From: Antilocapra americana | Taxonomy: Eukaryota > Chordata > Mammalia > Artiodactyla > Antilocapridae | Direction of reading: 5' to 3' | DNA length: 64,000 nt | Assembly (NCBI GenBank): GCA_007570785.1 | Contig: ML662442.1 | Span: 63,389,392-63,453,391, forward strand | Notes under the pieces: generated by a model | The model's database searches: none | What the model saw: only the letters and a program-made list of their open reading frames with translations | Told to the model about the DNA's origin: nothing | Translations under genes and position numbers: made by a program | In this document: one piece after another, positions 1-11,260 of the stretch | Numbering within the stretch: position 1 is the first letter of the stretch | Layout of the letters: every line of letters begins with the position of its first letter

Positions 1-40
1 CTGACATTTCACCCCCAATACATACGTATTTGGAAGGAAA

Positions 41-130
41 AAAAAAAAGCAAGGAGGGAGGGAGGGAGGGAGGGGATGAAGGAAGGAAGGAAGGTAGGAA
101 GGGAGAAACGAAAAAGGGAAAGGAAAGAAG
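41..130. repeat. A-run plus (GGGA)n/(GGAA)n purine tract
   Basis: A run of A is followed by tandem GGGA then GGAA units, so the + strand is almost pure purine. Five GGG runs at 56-75 with single-base spacers form a canonical G-quadruplex motif. The A-run could be the tail of a retroelement lying left of the window, but no body is visible. The overlapping open frame is low-complexity and not a gene. Confidence 0.9.
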
Positions 131-1353
131 AGAGATAGACTGTGTCATGCTTACTTTGGACTAGAAAATTTTCCTTCTGCCATTTCAGCACACCGGCCCC
201 CTCTATGCCCAGCTCACCCCTTCCATTTCCTCTATCAATATTTATGCAATTTTCTTCCAAGTCTTCAGCAACTCCCTCAGAGACAGCAACATTCAGAGTA
301 CTTTTGAGCCCTTGTACCTGGCTCATGGCAGGCTCTTGGCACATGTTCCTTGAAAGAGTAAGCACAGAAGCTGAGCTTTAGCCACCCTCCCAGCAGTGAT
401 GTGAGAATTCATCGGTTGTCCCCAAATGACAAAAAAGAAGTCGGGCTGCTTGACTTCACATATGAACATAGGGAGCTCAAGAATAAAAAGGACAGAGAAT
501 AGACCATCACAACAGGGACTAGAAAATTCTCAGTATCTGTCCTGGGTCACAGATCATGCCCTGTCCCAAGTTGAATGTTAGGACAAGTAAGGCAGTTCTA
601 CTAGTGCCCTGGGTAACAGAGAAGTCTAGAAAGGTAAAAAACACACTAGGTTGTTATGACAAGCTGAATATTTTGTACCTTATTTTGTTGTAATAGGCAG
701 CCATAGAAGTCTTTAGACAAGAAAATGACCTGATTAAAAATTAATATGATCATTTTGGGAAAGAAAAGGAGGGGTCAACTCCAGTCAAGGAGCTATGTTA
801 ATGAATAAAGATATTAAGTCTTTATGAGTAAAAGTCCATTAAAATTACTTCAGCACACAGTTTTCCTTATCATATTTTAAAACCCAAGTGTGACTCACAA
901 CTTAGAGTTTTGAATTGAAACTTCTTACATTGTGACTTTTCTTACTATACATAGAACCCCCACCCCTGCCACAGGTAACCACCAATTCTCATGTTTATAA
1001 TCACAAATTACTTCCAATGAGAAGGGCCCCAAGTGCCTGTCTTTTCAACACCAATGCTAATATAAAGTCAGGGTTAAGGCAATACAGCTATACTTAAAGT
1101 TCCCTGAAGAAAATAAAAATCTCTTCTCAGAATTTATCATTGCAAGATGTCTGAGATCTTCATGCACACTGAGTTAGAAATTAAACATTTTGAAGAGTAG
1201 ACCTTTTATTTTGCATGGAATTCATGGTTTCTGTGAGCAGCAAAGAATGGGAGATGTACCTTTATAAGCATGCCTTCATTCTGAGATTCTTAGAGTTTTC
1301 ATACTAATGAGCCATAGCCAAAAGGATCAATTGTGATATAGCTTATATATTTA
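131..1353. other. Unique AT-rich sequence, no gene seen
   Basis: About 1.2 kb of ordinary sequence. I see no repeat family, splice-bounded open frame or RNA gene that I could defend. Confidence 0.5.
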
Positions 1354-1565
1354 GGACTTCCCTGGTGGCTCAGATGGTAAAGAATCTCCCTGCAATGCAG
1401 GAGACCAGAGTTCAATCCCTGAGTCTGGATGATCTCCTGAAGAAGGGACTGGCTATCCACTCCAGTGTTCTTTCCTGAAGAATTCTATGGACAGAGGAGC
1501 CTGGCAGGCTATGGTACAGTCCATGGGTTCCTAAGAGTTGGACATGACTGAGGGACTAACACTTT
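1354..1565 (+). mobile_element. Bov-tA SINE, full length
   Basis: It starts with the tRNA-Glu-derived head (acttccctggtggctcag) and ends with the typical gactgagggactaacacttt-like tail. The B-box-like segment (gttcaatccctgag) is diverged from the GGTTCGATCC form. No clean TSD is visible, which together with the divergence suggests an older copy. Confidence 0.9.
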
Positions 1566-2639
1566 ACATATCTTGGGTTTGTGATTGTTGAAAAACTGTA
1601 CTGTTGCAGGTGGTTAAAAAGTTAATTGTCCATTCTCCTCATGTATCTCCGGGCAAAAGCATAGTAAGGTTGTTGAAGTACCTACTTCTTACCTCTTGAC
1701 TCTCTCTGGGGTCTCTCTGCTGGACAAGAGACTTGTATTCTTGCTGGAGGCTTCACATTTATTAGATGTCAGAATCTGGGCTAGTTAAACTCTTTGAGCT
1801 CCAACATTCCAATATGTGTCCTCTCTCTAGGTTAAAAAAGTAATTTCAAATTCTCTATTGGGTAATTAATCAATCTGTGAAAGAAAACCTTCTGTCACAC
1901 TATACACTTTATAAAACACTGTAAAAGAGCATTGTTCATGATTGTATTTGGTAAACTTTGTGAAAGCACTGTTCTCAATTTTTTGTTGCCATGTGTCAAC
2001 TTTTGCTTAATTAATGAGAAAGCTTACAGGAAGACAAAAGAGCTGATTTGACAAACACTTGAAGAATGGGGGTTTGTCTTGTCAATAGGAAAAGAAATGC
2101 TAAATTAGGGATAAGGCTAGTTAATAGGATTTATTTCCCTAAAAGCAACAGCATATCGCTTTCTGTCTTTTTCTGAAAAATCATATGATGGTTGCTACTC
2201 AAATATACTATAGCAAAAAGTTCTGTTCTCCCATAGGACCAGAAAAGTATATAAGTAGGTAATGCTCTTGCTAGCAAGATAACAAGAAATCGGGCAACCA
2301 TTACTTTGCCTTTTGCGGCATTTTGAAGTAATTATTCTTTAGCACATATGCAAGAAGGAAATACAATGAAGCTGTAGCTTGATTGCATTTGCAGAAGATC
2401 CCTTGGGACTTCCTTTTAGACAGAATGAAAGCTCGGGAAGCTTTCAATCCAGTTTGCAGATCTCAGAAAGGATTCTAGAAATTTTGTATTTCAGCTGATG
2501 AATTGTAAAGTGAAATCCTGTTCTTAAATTTGTGGTTGCTTGTATATGCCAGGTTTGGAGAAAAGCTCTGAAAATATGAAGGTGAACTTCCTTAATCTAT
2601 CATTTATAAGTAAGATCCATTCTGCTGCTAGGTCCACAG
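1566..2639. other. Unique AT-rich sequence, no gene seen
   Basis: No recognisable repeat or coding signal. Short AT-rich motifs and small hairpins such as gggaagctttc occur, but nothing stands above background. Confidence 0.45.
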
Positions 2640-2781
2640 TTATAGAGAAGGGAAAGGTCTCAATGGATTTTATTGTCATTTTTTAAATTTTTATTATAAA
2701 AGTGATATAGGGTCACTGTGAAATAATTTAAAAGATCAAAATTGTGTAAAATAAGAATTTGAAGAATCCTTTCAGTCTTTA

Positions 2782-2980
2782 GGGCTTCCCTTGTGGCTCA
2801 GCTGGTAAAGAATCTACCTGCAATGTGGGAGACTGGGGTTCGATTCCTGGGTTGGGAAGATCCCCTGGAGAAGGGAAAGGCTACTCATTCTGGTACTGTG
2901 GCCTGGAGAATTCCATGGACTGTATAGTCCACGTGGTTACAAAATGTCGGAGACAACAGAGTGACTTTCACTTTCACTTT
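2782..2980 (+). mobile_element. Bov-tA SINE inside ancient L1M
   Basis: Near-complete element with a tRNA-like head, a B box close to consensus (gggttcgattcctgg) and the tail gactttcactttcacttt. It has inserted into older L1M sequence, so it postdates that copy. Confidence 0.92.
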
Positions 2981-3058
2981 CTTTTTGTCACTCTTTAATG
3001 TTATTCACCACTGGTAGCTTCTGCTAATATTTTAGTATGCATCCTTCCTTGCCTTACA

Positions 3059-3059
<1 letters not shown>

Positions 3060-3107
<48 letters not shown>
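3060..3107. repeat. (CA)n microsatellite, about 24 units
   Basis: Uninterrupted CA dinucleotide run between two halves of the L1M fragment. Its purity and length make it a likely length polymorphism. Confidence 0.99.
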
Positions 3108-3112
<5 letters not shown>

Positions 3113-3309
3113 TTTTTAAACAAAGATGAGATCACTATTTTTAAGATGTTCTACAACTTCTTTCTTCACTTACCAGTGTCTCCTTAACATCTATCCATAT
3201 TGCTGGATATAGACCTTTTCTGTTCAATGCTGTATGGAATTAAACATTATATGAATATATCATAATTTAACCAGTGATGAGCACGGAGTGATTTCTGGTT
3301 TCCCCTGAG

Positions 3310-3535
3310 AGAGAGCTAATGTAGTTCTTGAGAGCCCAGACTCTGGCAACAGACTGCATGGGCTCATAAACCCAGTTCCTCCACTTACTAACTTATGTAA
3401 ATTATTCAACCTCCTTAATTCTCAGTTATTTCATTTGTAAATGGGCAAAAACTAGCATTTAATCTGGGAACTTGTTGCGAAGAATTAATAAATATGAAAT
3501 GCTTAAATAGTGCCTTTCTCATAGTAAATACTACA
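3310..3535 (+). mobile_element. MIR SINE, nearly full length
   Basis: It follows the MIR layout in order: 'gagcccagactctgg', 'cccagttcctccacttactaactt', 'ttctcagttatttcatttgtaaatggg', 'aatgcttaaatagtgcc' and a tail 'catagtaaata'. It is diverged, as expected for a mammal-wide element. Confidence 0.85.
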
Positions 3536-3591
3536 TGAAGGTTCACCTTGATATTTCTGCTACTAAGGATAATACTGCAATCCATTGCTTT

Positions 3592-3615
3592 CACACACAC
3601 ACACACACACACACA
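3592..3615. repeat. (CA)n microsatellite, 12 units
   Basis: Short perfect CA run immediately before the CHR-1-like SINE. It gives rise to short false 'THTHTH' open frames. Confidence 0.97.
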
Positions 3616-3639
3616 TCTGAATTCTGACTCGAACAGATC

Positions 3640-3956
3640 ACATACTTTTATTCATTTATTTATATTTTATTTTGGCCGTACTGGGTCTTCATTGCTTTGC
3701 ATGGGGGCTTTCTGTAGTTGTGGTGAGTGGGGAACTACTCTCTTGTTGCGGCCTGCAAACTTGTCATTGCACAGCTCCTCTTGTTGGAGAGCACAGGCTC
3801 CAGGCTGGCAAACTCAGCAGTTGTGGTCCTTGGGCTTAGTTGCTCTGTGGCATGAGGAATCTTCCTGGGCCAGCAGTTGAACCCAAATGACCTCTACTGG
3901 CATGTAGTTCTTGATAAGTTCAGATTCTTATCCACTGTGCCACCAGAGATGTCTAA
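3640..3956 (-). mobile_element. CHR-1-type cetartiodactyl SINE, antisense
   Basis: The T-rich start, 'ttttggccgtactgggtcttc', 'ctctcttgttgcggcctgc', 'gggcttagttgctctgtgg' and the end 'tgccaccagagatgtct' follow the reverse complement of the CHR-1 family (tRNA-Glu head, long body). It is several percent diverged, older than the Bov-tA copies, with no coding meaning. Confidence 0.8.
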
Positions 3957-4129
3957 TCCTATGTTTTCGAGGATACAGAATTAGACTGTGGTAAAAACAG
4001 TCAATGAACTCTTAGTCTTTATTTCTTATTTAGCAGAAGTAGTATGAAGAGAAAAGGCAACACATTGCTGTGATCATGCACCATCAGAGCTAGAGACTGT
4101 AAATAAAGACATTTATTTTCTGAATTTCT

Positions 4130-4785
4130 CCAATTTATCCCTGTTTCCAGTATCCTAGTTCAGTTTGTCATCTTCCCTTACCCAAGCTGTTAACATCTTC
4201 ACCTGCCTGCTTCTGAGTCCCCTATCCCTTCCAACCATCCTTTACCACTGCTTCCATGGGAATATTTGAATGTTCCTTAATTTTTCTGGGTTAAAACTTA
4301 AACTCTTTAACCTCGATGGCAAGGCCCTTTGTGAGCTGGTCTGTGCCTATCTCTCCAAACTCCTTTTGATGGCTCTGGCTTACTGCCACAGTCTAGCCAC
4401 ACCGGCTTTATTGACACATCTCTGGATGTACCACACTATTTTCTCCTCTGGAAATTGCATGCACAGTTCTCCTTCTCTGAATTCTGTTCCCCATTCATCA
4501 ACCTTTCAAAGCCTTCTTTTCTTTTAAGACCAAGATCTTGTATGTCAATGTTGTTGAACTATAGCTTTTGAATGATTTCTGATGACCCTTACTTTATATT
4601 ATCATTTTGTACACTGGTTAGGGTGCTTTTCATACTGTAATTATATGTTTATGAAAATGCCAAACATTCCAGGTCACAAACATGAAAGAAAGAGCTCAGA
4701 CTCTTTCATTTTTATTGGATCCTAGCTGAATATAATGTCCAATACATTGTGTGAATATTTTCTGAATGAAGGAATGAACAATCTA
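4130..4785 (+). mobile_element. L2 LINE 3' fragment, sense
   Basis: Pyrimidine-rich sequence matching the L2 3' region: 'aactctttaacctcgatggcaaggccctt', 'ctccaaactcctttt', 'ctagccacaccggcttt', then AT-rich 3' sequence. The open frame at 4270-4527 lies inside this remnant, so it is not a gene. Confidence 0.65.
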
Positions 4786-5289
4786 AAACTGAAGTTTGGC
4801 TTATTTTATCACAAGGCTGTTTCCTTTGCTGTGGGGGTATGGTAAGACTGGGGAAATGTATATACTTTCAGGGATATGCTGACATCTCTCAATCCCTTTG
4901 GCACTTTAAAACAGTGTATAATTATCATGTTTTACAAATGTTGAATAAACATCAAATGGGAATAGGAAGACTTGGGTTCTGGTCATGGTTCCACCACTCT
5001 TTGGTTATATGATCACGAGACAGGTACTTATCTTGTGTTCATAAATTTAAAACTGAGGGAGTTGAAAGGAATGACAGCTAATGTATTTTAAAGGTTGTTT
5101 TCTAGTAACTTTAAAAACTGAATGTAGTGTCTAAGAGATAATTTGACCTGCTCAATTCATTATAGTTCATTCATTTATAGAAAAAAGTGTTTTCAGATCA
5201 TCAGTGGCACAATGAGCAATGATCCTAAGTGTCAAAATTCATCAAATGACTATTGTAATAATATAGATGATAAAATTTGACATTTCTTT
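4786..5289. other. Unique sequence, possible degenerate MIR
   Basis: The stretch near 4960-5060 ('gacttgggttctggtcatggttccaccactctttggttatatgatcac') resembles a MIR core. The rest is unassigned AT-rich sequence without gene signals. Confidence 0.4.
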
Positions 5290-5565
5290 TTAAAAATGAA
5301 TTTTTCAATATTTCCTCATGTTCCAAAATAAATGTGTGAAGTGTGCCTATCTACAAAACAGAAAAGGATTCTAGACATAGAGAACTGACTTCCTCTTTCA
5401 AAGGGGAAGAGTGGGAATGGACTGGGAGTTTGGGGGTTGGTAGATGCAAGCTATTACATTTAGAATGGATAAACAACAAGGTCTTAATGTATAGTCAATA
5501 TCCTCTGATAAACCATAATGGAAAAGAATATTTTAAAAAGAATGCAAAATAAAATAAAATAAATC
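5290..5565 (+). mobile_element. L1 3'-end fragment, sense
   Basis: It matches the artiodactyl L1 3' UTR series: 'acagaaaaggattctagacata', 'ggataaacaacaaggtctta', 'ataaaccataatggaaaagaat', closing in an A-rich tail (aaataaaataaaataaa). It is truncated and diverged. Confidence 0.75.
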
Positions 5566-6040
5566 TGTGAAAGGGTTTCCTCAGGGCTTCTAAATAACAC
5601 AATTTAAATTGCATTCTGTTTTGCCAGCATTGTAACTTAATTAAGATCTATACATAAGTGTAAATGATTACTGTTTACAAAATCAGCTCTGTGATGTGCA
5701 GATTTCTGTTGGTAAAATAATTAAGATATCCAGATATTTGTAAATGTATTTGATATCAAAATACCAAGTTATCTCATTCTAATTTAATAAAAAACATATC
5801 TAATATAATTGTCAAGAAAGACATTATCTTTCTTTACTCCAGATCATAAATTATGGTTGGAAAAACTCTAAACTGAAAGATTTGGTACGTTTAAAATTTT
5901 TATTTTATCAAATATTATCAGTTTAATATGTATGTGACATGCTGTTGATTTGATTGAGCAGAAATCAGAGATTAAACTGTTTTACAATAAATTTTCTTTG
6001 TGCCTAAGAGTTTTATGCTGAGAGGGTATCTGTCACATAG
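5566..6040. other. Unique AT-rich sequence, no gene seen
   Basis: Very AT-rich. No repeat, RNA gene or coding signal could be supported. Confidence 0.45.
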
Positions 6041-6044
6041 TGGT

Positions 6045-6255
6045 TGAGAGACATGTTGAACATCTGCTATGTACCAGACTAAGTACTTTATGAGTACTAT
6101 TTTATCATCACTGAATTCTTAAAACAGAATTATAAGGACATACTATAATTATTGACACTATGAATGAGAGCCATGAAGCTTAGAATGGTCAGTACAAGTT
6201 GAGATTTTAACCTAGTTGTTTGATTCAAAGCCTGTGCTCTCTGAGTAACACCACA
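6045..6255 (-). mobile_element. MIR SINE, antisense
   Basis: It reads as the reverse complement of MIR: 'catctgctatgtaccagactaagtac', 'attttatcatcactgaattctt', then 'ttgattcaaagcctgtgctct'. Strongly diverged. Confidence 0.75.
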
Positions 6256-6525
6256 CCACCATAACCAAAAAATGTAGCTAAAAGAGCAACATTTGGGGTG
6301 TTTTGAAATGAGGGGTGATATAAGCAGAGCACCAGGGAAGTCACAAGGTGATGGAAATTGTGTCCTAAGGCAACACTTCTCAAATTTAAACAAGTAGACT
6401 AACCACTTGAAGATGTTGTTAATTGAAGAATATCATTCAAGAGGTTTGAGTTGGGGTTGGGATCCTACTATTCTAACAACTCCTCAGTGATGTCAGTATT
6501 GCCCAACCTCCAACCACACTTTGAG

Positions 6526-6653
6526 TGCTGCTGCTGCTGCTGCTAAGTTGCTTCAGTTGTGTCCAACTCTGTGCGACCCCATAGGTGGCAGCCCACCAGG
6601 CTCCCCCGTCCCTGGGATTCTCCAGGCAAGAACACTGGAGTGGGTAGCCAGGT
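6526..6653 (-). mobile_element. Bov-A SINE monomer, antisense, with CTG tail
   Basis: It starts with a (CTG)n stretch at 6528-6543 and 'aagttgcttcagttgtgtccaac', then the Bov-A body (cagcccaccaggctcccccgtccctgg), and stops at 'gtgggtagcc' without a tRNA head. It is a single A monomer rather than a full Bov-tA. Confidence 0.88.
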
Positions 6654-6659
6654 GCTAAT

Positions 6660-9418
6660 GCGGCTTGACTGTTTCAGTACCATGGACAGTGGACCCGGTG
6701 TGCCACCTCTGCCATTTCTCTCAAATCTCTTAACATCTTCTGTGGGTAGATTCTTGCAACAAAACACACAGACAGACTATTAAAAAAAAAAAAAACCTGC
6801 TTCTTGGATTGCTAGCAGTTATCTGGTGATCATTCCCTTTATATAGATATGTACAAATCTATCCAGAGCAAAGAGCCGGGGCTTTAGAAAGGAGAGAAGG
6901 TGCCTGCTTCTGCAATTTAAAAATGGATGCTGCTACTGCTCCTCAGGTAGAAAGAATCTAAGCAGGACAAATAAGGAATTCATAAAATATTTAAACAATA
7001 GTATTTGCTTCAATATTATAAAGTATCTATTTGAGATATCTAACTTGCACATTTGATGAACAGAAATTAGCAGCATCTTTCTGCCATTAAATCTACTCAA
7101 CCATTAGCCAATACATAATGAGAGAGAAAGATTTAAAATACAGCAAAATGCTACTCAAAAGAAGAGTGAAATTGAAACGATTTAAAATTTTTTCTTTTAT
7201 ATATATTTCCACTATCTTTTACTTTCTTCTGGATTCTTTCCACCTAATTCCAAATTTTAAGGATAATCTCAAATAGACAATTTTCTTTGACTTTGTTCTT
7301 CTTTACCCCTTACTTTGCTGGCAGCTATGGGTGACAGCAAAGCTTCCTCAGGGGCTTTACGACTATCAGCCTATTTCACAGTTGGGGAAGAGTAATTCAG
7401 ATAAGAATCTGGCAAACAATTTCATTTGTTTGCCATTGAAGATATTTTTATTTTCTGGTTGAGGAATTTTTTGCTCAGATCTAGAGATGTTATGGGCTAC
7501 AATTACAGCAAAAGCAAATGAGTACCATCCTACATAAACTTCACCAGTCTTCCCTTAGTCTTATTACATGATCTACTTAAGAATACGTGTTCTTTTCCAT
7601 TCCAAGATGTGTTTTTAAAATCAATTCATTCAAAATGTGTTGCCATCCATTGGGCTTACATTTGTAGTGTGCAAGAATGAAAATGTTGATTCGCATATTT
7701 CAACATTTTTCTCAAGCTAATTCTCAATTCCAGAGGAAGCGTCTTACTCTATTAATCGCATTAAGACAAGCTTGGTGTGTATGTGTGTATGTAACCAAAA
7801 ATGTGATGAGGATCTGTGTCACAGGTTAAAAGAGTCTTATATGTATTATTTCATTTAATTTTCAAAAAATACTTTGAAATATAAAATACTTTGAAATAGG
7901 TTCGTTCCTACTTAAGGATTGGGAGATACGAGGGTTCATTTCCCTCCATTAGTATTTAGTTAAATTTGAATTATAGTGAATGTTTTGCTCCCACTTTTCA
8001 CTCTTGTAAGATGTGCTTGTTCTAGTGGAAACAGACACATCTCAGAAGGACACTGCAAAAAATATTATGTGTGAAGTGCAGTGCAGCTTGATGGTGAGAG
8101 GTGCCATCCAATATCTCAAAGGAGGATATGGAGCTAAATTCAAAACCCATTACAGGTATGGTATTTTTACTGCTCTTTTTCCACATGGAGAGATACCGCC
8201 CATTAGCAGAGATTAAATAATTTACCGAGTTTGTCTTGGGCACTCAATGCCAAGGAATAATTTATGAGAATGCCAAGAATTTATCTTGGAAGTTGCTTGA
8301 ATTACAAACAATCCTCTATAGAATATTTTATCCTTGTTTTTTCTGGAACTGATAGTAATTATTTTAAATGGAAATGTAAATAATTCTCCTTTGGTGCTCT
8401 TACATAGTTTATTTTAAGTTGATTCACTGAAATCTTAAGTTCAAAAACAAATCATCAGTATTTATGACCAAAAGAATGTGCTTATGCCTCTTTCAAGGCC
8501 TTCATCTTTGAGTCAGGCTCAGTCTTTCAGTGTGTAAAATGGTTAGATGACCATTTTAAATATGCCACTACTTGTCTTAGGATGTCACATTTGATGATCT
8601 TGATCACTTGTGACCATTCTTCATTTCCTAGGAAGCCACTAGGAAACATAATTAGGAAATATCTCTCAGGAGCTCTACAGAAAAATGTGGTTTCAAGATA
8701 CTTTGTTATGAAATGAAGAGGTTACAACTAAAAGGAAGGCCTCTTGGAATCACAGCCCTTTAATGGGATGCCTGCACCGAACACCTAAGCAAGTTGAGCA
8801 GGTGGCTGTGGAATAAAGAGTATAGAAACAGGTAGGGCAAAAATAAAACTTACAGATGGTTTACAGGGGTGACCTCATTTCTCTACCCCTTCCAAATTCC
8901 AACTCCTTTAGTGTTTAGTTTTGTTTTTAACATTTTGATTGTGAAATTTTTACTAAAAGTGTCAAATTTCCCAATTCTTCTAGTCAAGACAGGAAGAGTG
9001 TACCGAAGAAATCCATTTCTACAGCAGTCTCTCCTCATTGCCAAACCTCATATCCAAGATTTTTTTTTAATGTTAAAGTTTTGCATGGAATTCTCTTCTC
9101 TTTCTCGTAAATTTCCCACATCCAGAAACAAATTTTTGTTGAAAATGAAATCATCAGACTGCACATTGAAAGAAACAAATTCACTGCACTAGAAAGCCAT
9201 ACTTGCCTTCCAGTCATCAGCTTAAATATATTCAGGAGACACACAGGTACACCCTACACCCAGCACTGGGGGTTGTGTGCTCTGTACGTGGCAAGATCGT
9301 GGTGGACTATCTGGTAATCTCGAGTTTTACATAAAACTTTATTTACTGAATTGACCTGCATATATACAATCACCAGTTCGGTCTCTGCCAAATAGGAGGT
9401 ACCTAGCACAACCTTTAG
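6660..9418. other. 2.7 kb of repeat-poor unique sequence
   Basis: Mostly AT-rich and without recognisable interspersed repeats apart from short A or T runs (6780, 9060). Small open frames (for example 8013-8216, 8869-9192) lack splice context, codon bias or familiar protein sequence. It lies just upstream of the CpG island, so distal promoter elements could be present, but I cannot name any. Confidence 0.4.
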
Positions 9419-9620
9419 CAGCTTCCCAGGTAACAGAGTGGTAAAGAATCCACCTGCCAGTGCAGGCGACACGGAGACAGAGGTTCGAAACCTGGAACAG
9501 AAAGATCCTCTGGAGGAGGAATCGGCAACCCAAGTCAGTATTCTTGCCTGGAAAATTTCACCGAGCCTGGTGGGCTACAGTCCATGGGGGTCACAAAGAG
9601 TTGGACGACTGAGCGCGCGT
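9419..9620 (+). mobile_element. Bov-tA SINE upstream of the CpG island
   Basis: Slightly degraded head ('agcttcccaggtaacagagtgg'), the body 'ctggtgggctacagtccatggg', and the 3' end 'ttggacgactgagcgcgcgtg' running straight into a CA repeat. The open frame over it is not a gene. Confidence 0.85.
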
Positions 9621-9621
9621 G

Positions 9622-9652
<31 letters not shown>

Positions 9653-9655
9653 ACA
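9621..9655. repeat. (CA)n microsatellite grown from a SINE tail
   Basis: CA run with one interruption (CATACACACA) directly at the 3' end of the Bov-tA, a common origin for microsatellites. It lies about 130 bases before the CpG island. Confidence 0.95.
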
Positions 9656-9779
9656 ACGTCAGATAACCTTCTTCTCTGTGAATAGGGGACAGTCCCCACT
9701 TACTGGATGTTTGAGGGTAAGGAGGATTAATCCATACTCCTCCTTGGCTGTGACGTTTAGAGTTGAACCTAAGCACTGC

Positions 9780-11260
9780 TCACCGAAGCTCTCAAAGATC
9801 TGGTTCACCCTCGTCCGTCCTGCCCAAGACCCTCACATCGGGCCACTCTCGGCGGAGCTCTTTTTGGTGCTAGATCGGGTGGGCGCCCCAGGGCCGTGTT
9901 GATAGTAGACACCGGGTCTGGTTCGGCTCGCGCAGCGCCCGCGCAGCCCGCCAGGGGGACCCCGACCAGCCCAGGCAGCGTCTGATAAGAGAGAGTCGGT
10001 CCGAGGGGCGTGGAGGGAGGGAGGGTCCTGCAGCGTCGGCTCCAGGAAAACCCGGAATCAGCTGGGGCTTCCCCACTGGTCCAGGGTCTGGTGGGACCTC
10101 GGCTCCGAATCCTGGGGTTCTGGCGAGAGGCGCGCCCTGGTGGGTGTGTCCTTTTCCACCCCCTGGGCTTCCAGCCGGGAGAAGAGCCCCAGAAAGCGGG
10201 TATTTTGTTCCCAACGATAGGTTTTGTCTGCGGTGATCCCTGCACTGCAAGGGCAACTTTGAGGCCAGGGTACGCCTCCTGGGGGCTGGGAGTCCGGGGG
10301 AGGGGGATTGGATTTGTCTGCATCCCCAAGGAGGAGGCTGGCGGCGAGAGTCGGGGCGGCAGGGCTGGGGGAGTTCCTACCGGTCGTGGGCAGCGGGAGA
10401 CTCGCGCGCACCAGGGTCGCGATCGCGTGGCCACGCTCCTGGAAGCCAGCCCGGCACCCTACGCGCCGCCCCCAGACGCCTCTTTTTGCGACTGGAGCGT
10501 GAGGTTCTTTGGGGATCTGTTCAGTGGGGATCTGAGCACTGCTGAAAACTTTTCTCCCCTCAGCCCCCCCTTGAGTCTTTTGTCTTGCGAGGCTGCGAGT
10601 CCCCGTCCGCTGCCCGACGCACCGCGCCCGGTGACCACCGAGGGCAGGAGCGCTCGGACTCCCTTCGCCCCATGGCTGCGGCCGGCAGCCCGGCGACCCG
10701 CGGCGGGTACAGCCAGCGGCGCGCCCCCAGCCCCGAGGCCGCCGCCCTCACCCACTTCGGCCCTCCGGCAGCCCTCGCCGCCCGCCCCCTCGCCTGACTC
10801 ATCCGCCCGCGGTGGCCGCGCCGCGTCCGCTGCCCGAGCCCCGCCGGGATGGGGAGGGAGACAGCGGCTGCCCAAGGCTGCGGAGGTTTCTGCTGACGCC
10901 CCCATCCCCGCTGCCTCCTGCGCTCTGCTCCGGAGGCGCCCGATGTCCCACCCGCTCCGGGAGTGAGAACTGTGAGAGGCGACTGGACCCCCGAGGCCCC
11001 GCGCTCGGACAGGTGAGGGGGGAAGGAAAGGATGCTGCCAAGGATGGGAAGGTGGGTGGGCAATCGGCGCAGTTGAAACAGGGAGCTGCTTCACCACCCT
11101 CTCCCTTCCCCGCCCCGCCTCAGCCCCCAGAGTTAGGATAAGCACTGTCTCCTGAAGTTTGGGGAATAAACCAAACCCGCCATCAGTTCTGGACTCCCCA
11201 GTCCCCGGAGCGCAAGAGGAGCGGTGTGGGGCAGCCTCCCAGGATCCCGGAGCCTTGGAG
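9780..11260. promoter_or_regulatory. CpG island, probable gene promoter
   Basis: CpG dinucleotides, rare elsewhere in the window, are dense from about 9.8 to 11.0 kb and fade by 11.26 kb. GC-box cores occur (ccgccccc near 10460, cgcccgcccc near 10780), with an AP-1 consensus TGACTCA at 10795-10801 and a G-quadruplex motif at 10005-10025. There is no TATA box in the island core, which fits a dispersed CpG promoter. No interspersed repeat is present inside it, in contrast to both flanks. The direction is inferred rightward from the splice donor at 11013. A divergent minus-strand transcript is possible. Confidence 0.85.
10500..11012 (+). other. Putative 5' non-coding first exon of an unidentified gene
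   Basis: The right edge is defined by CAG|GTGAGG, with the exon ending at 11012, a good mammalian splice donor at the downstream side of the CpG island. The left edge (the transcription start) is not visible and 10500 is a placeholder. ATG frames within are short: 10672-10797 (41 codons, good Kozak context ccccATGG), one near 10850 (15 codons) and 10942-10965 (7 codons). None continues in frame past the donor, so a 5' UTR with upstream ORFs is more likely than coding sequence. I do not recognise the gene and found no second exon. It could also be a lncRNA first exon. Confidence 0.4.

Larger units (their letters stand above)
2640..3305 (-). mobile_element. Ancient L1M-type LINE fragment, split by a SINE and a CA repeat
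   Basis: The part after the SINE (about 2985-3300) resembles the reverse complement of mammalian L1 3' ORF2/UTR sequence: a temperature-scale diverged version of the 'catccatattgctggatatagacc ... aattaaac' region ending in 'cataatttaaccagt'. It is interrupted by the Bov-tA at 2782 and a CA microsatellite at 3060. The left edge is uncertain and there is no coding capacity. Confidence 0.6.

Noticed and set aside
3548..3880. 110-codon frame starting near a CA repeat
   Set aside because: Spans a microsatellite and an antisense CHR-1 SINE.
4270..4527. 85-codon frame with leucine-rich protein
   Set aside because: Lies inside an L2 remnant and has no splice or start context.
10010..10966. 318-codon open frame across the CpG island, + strand
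   Set aside because: It opens at GTG, not ATG, and has proline/arginine/alanine-rich content typical of GC-rich DNA in any frame. Several other frames on both strands are equally open.
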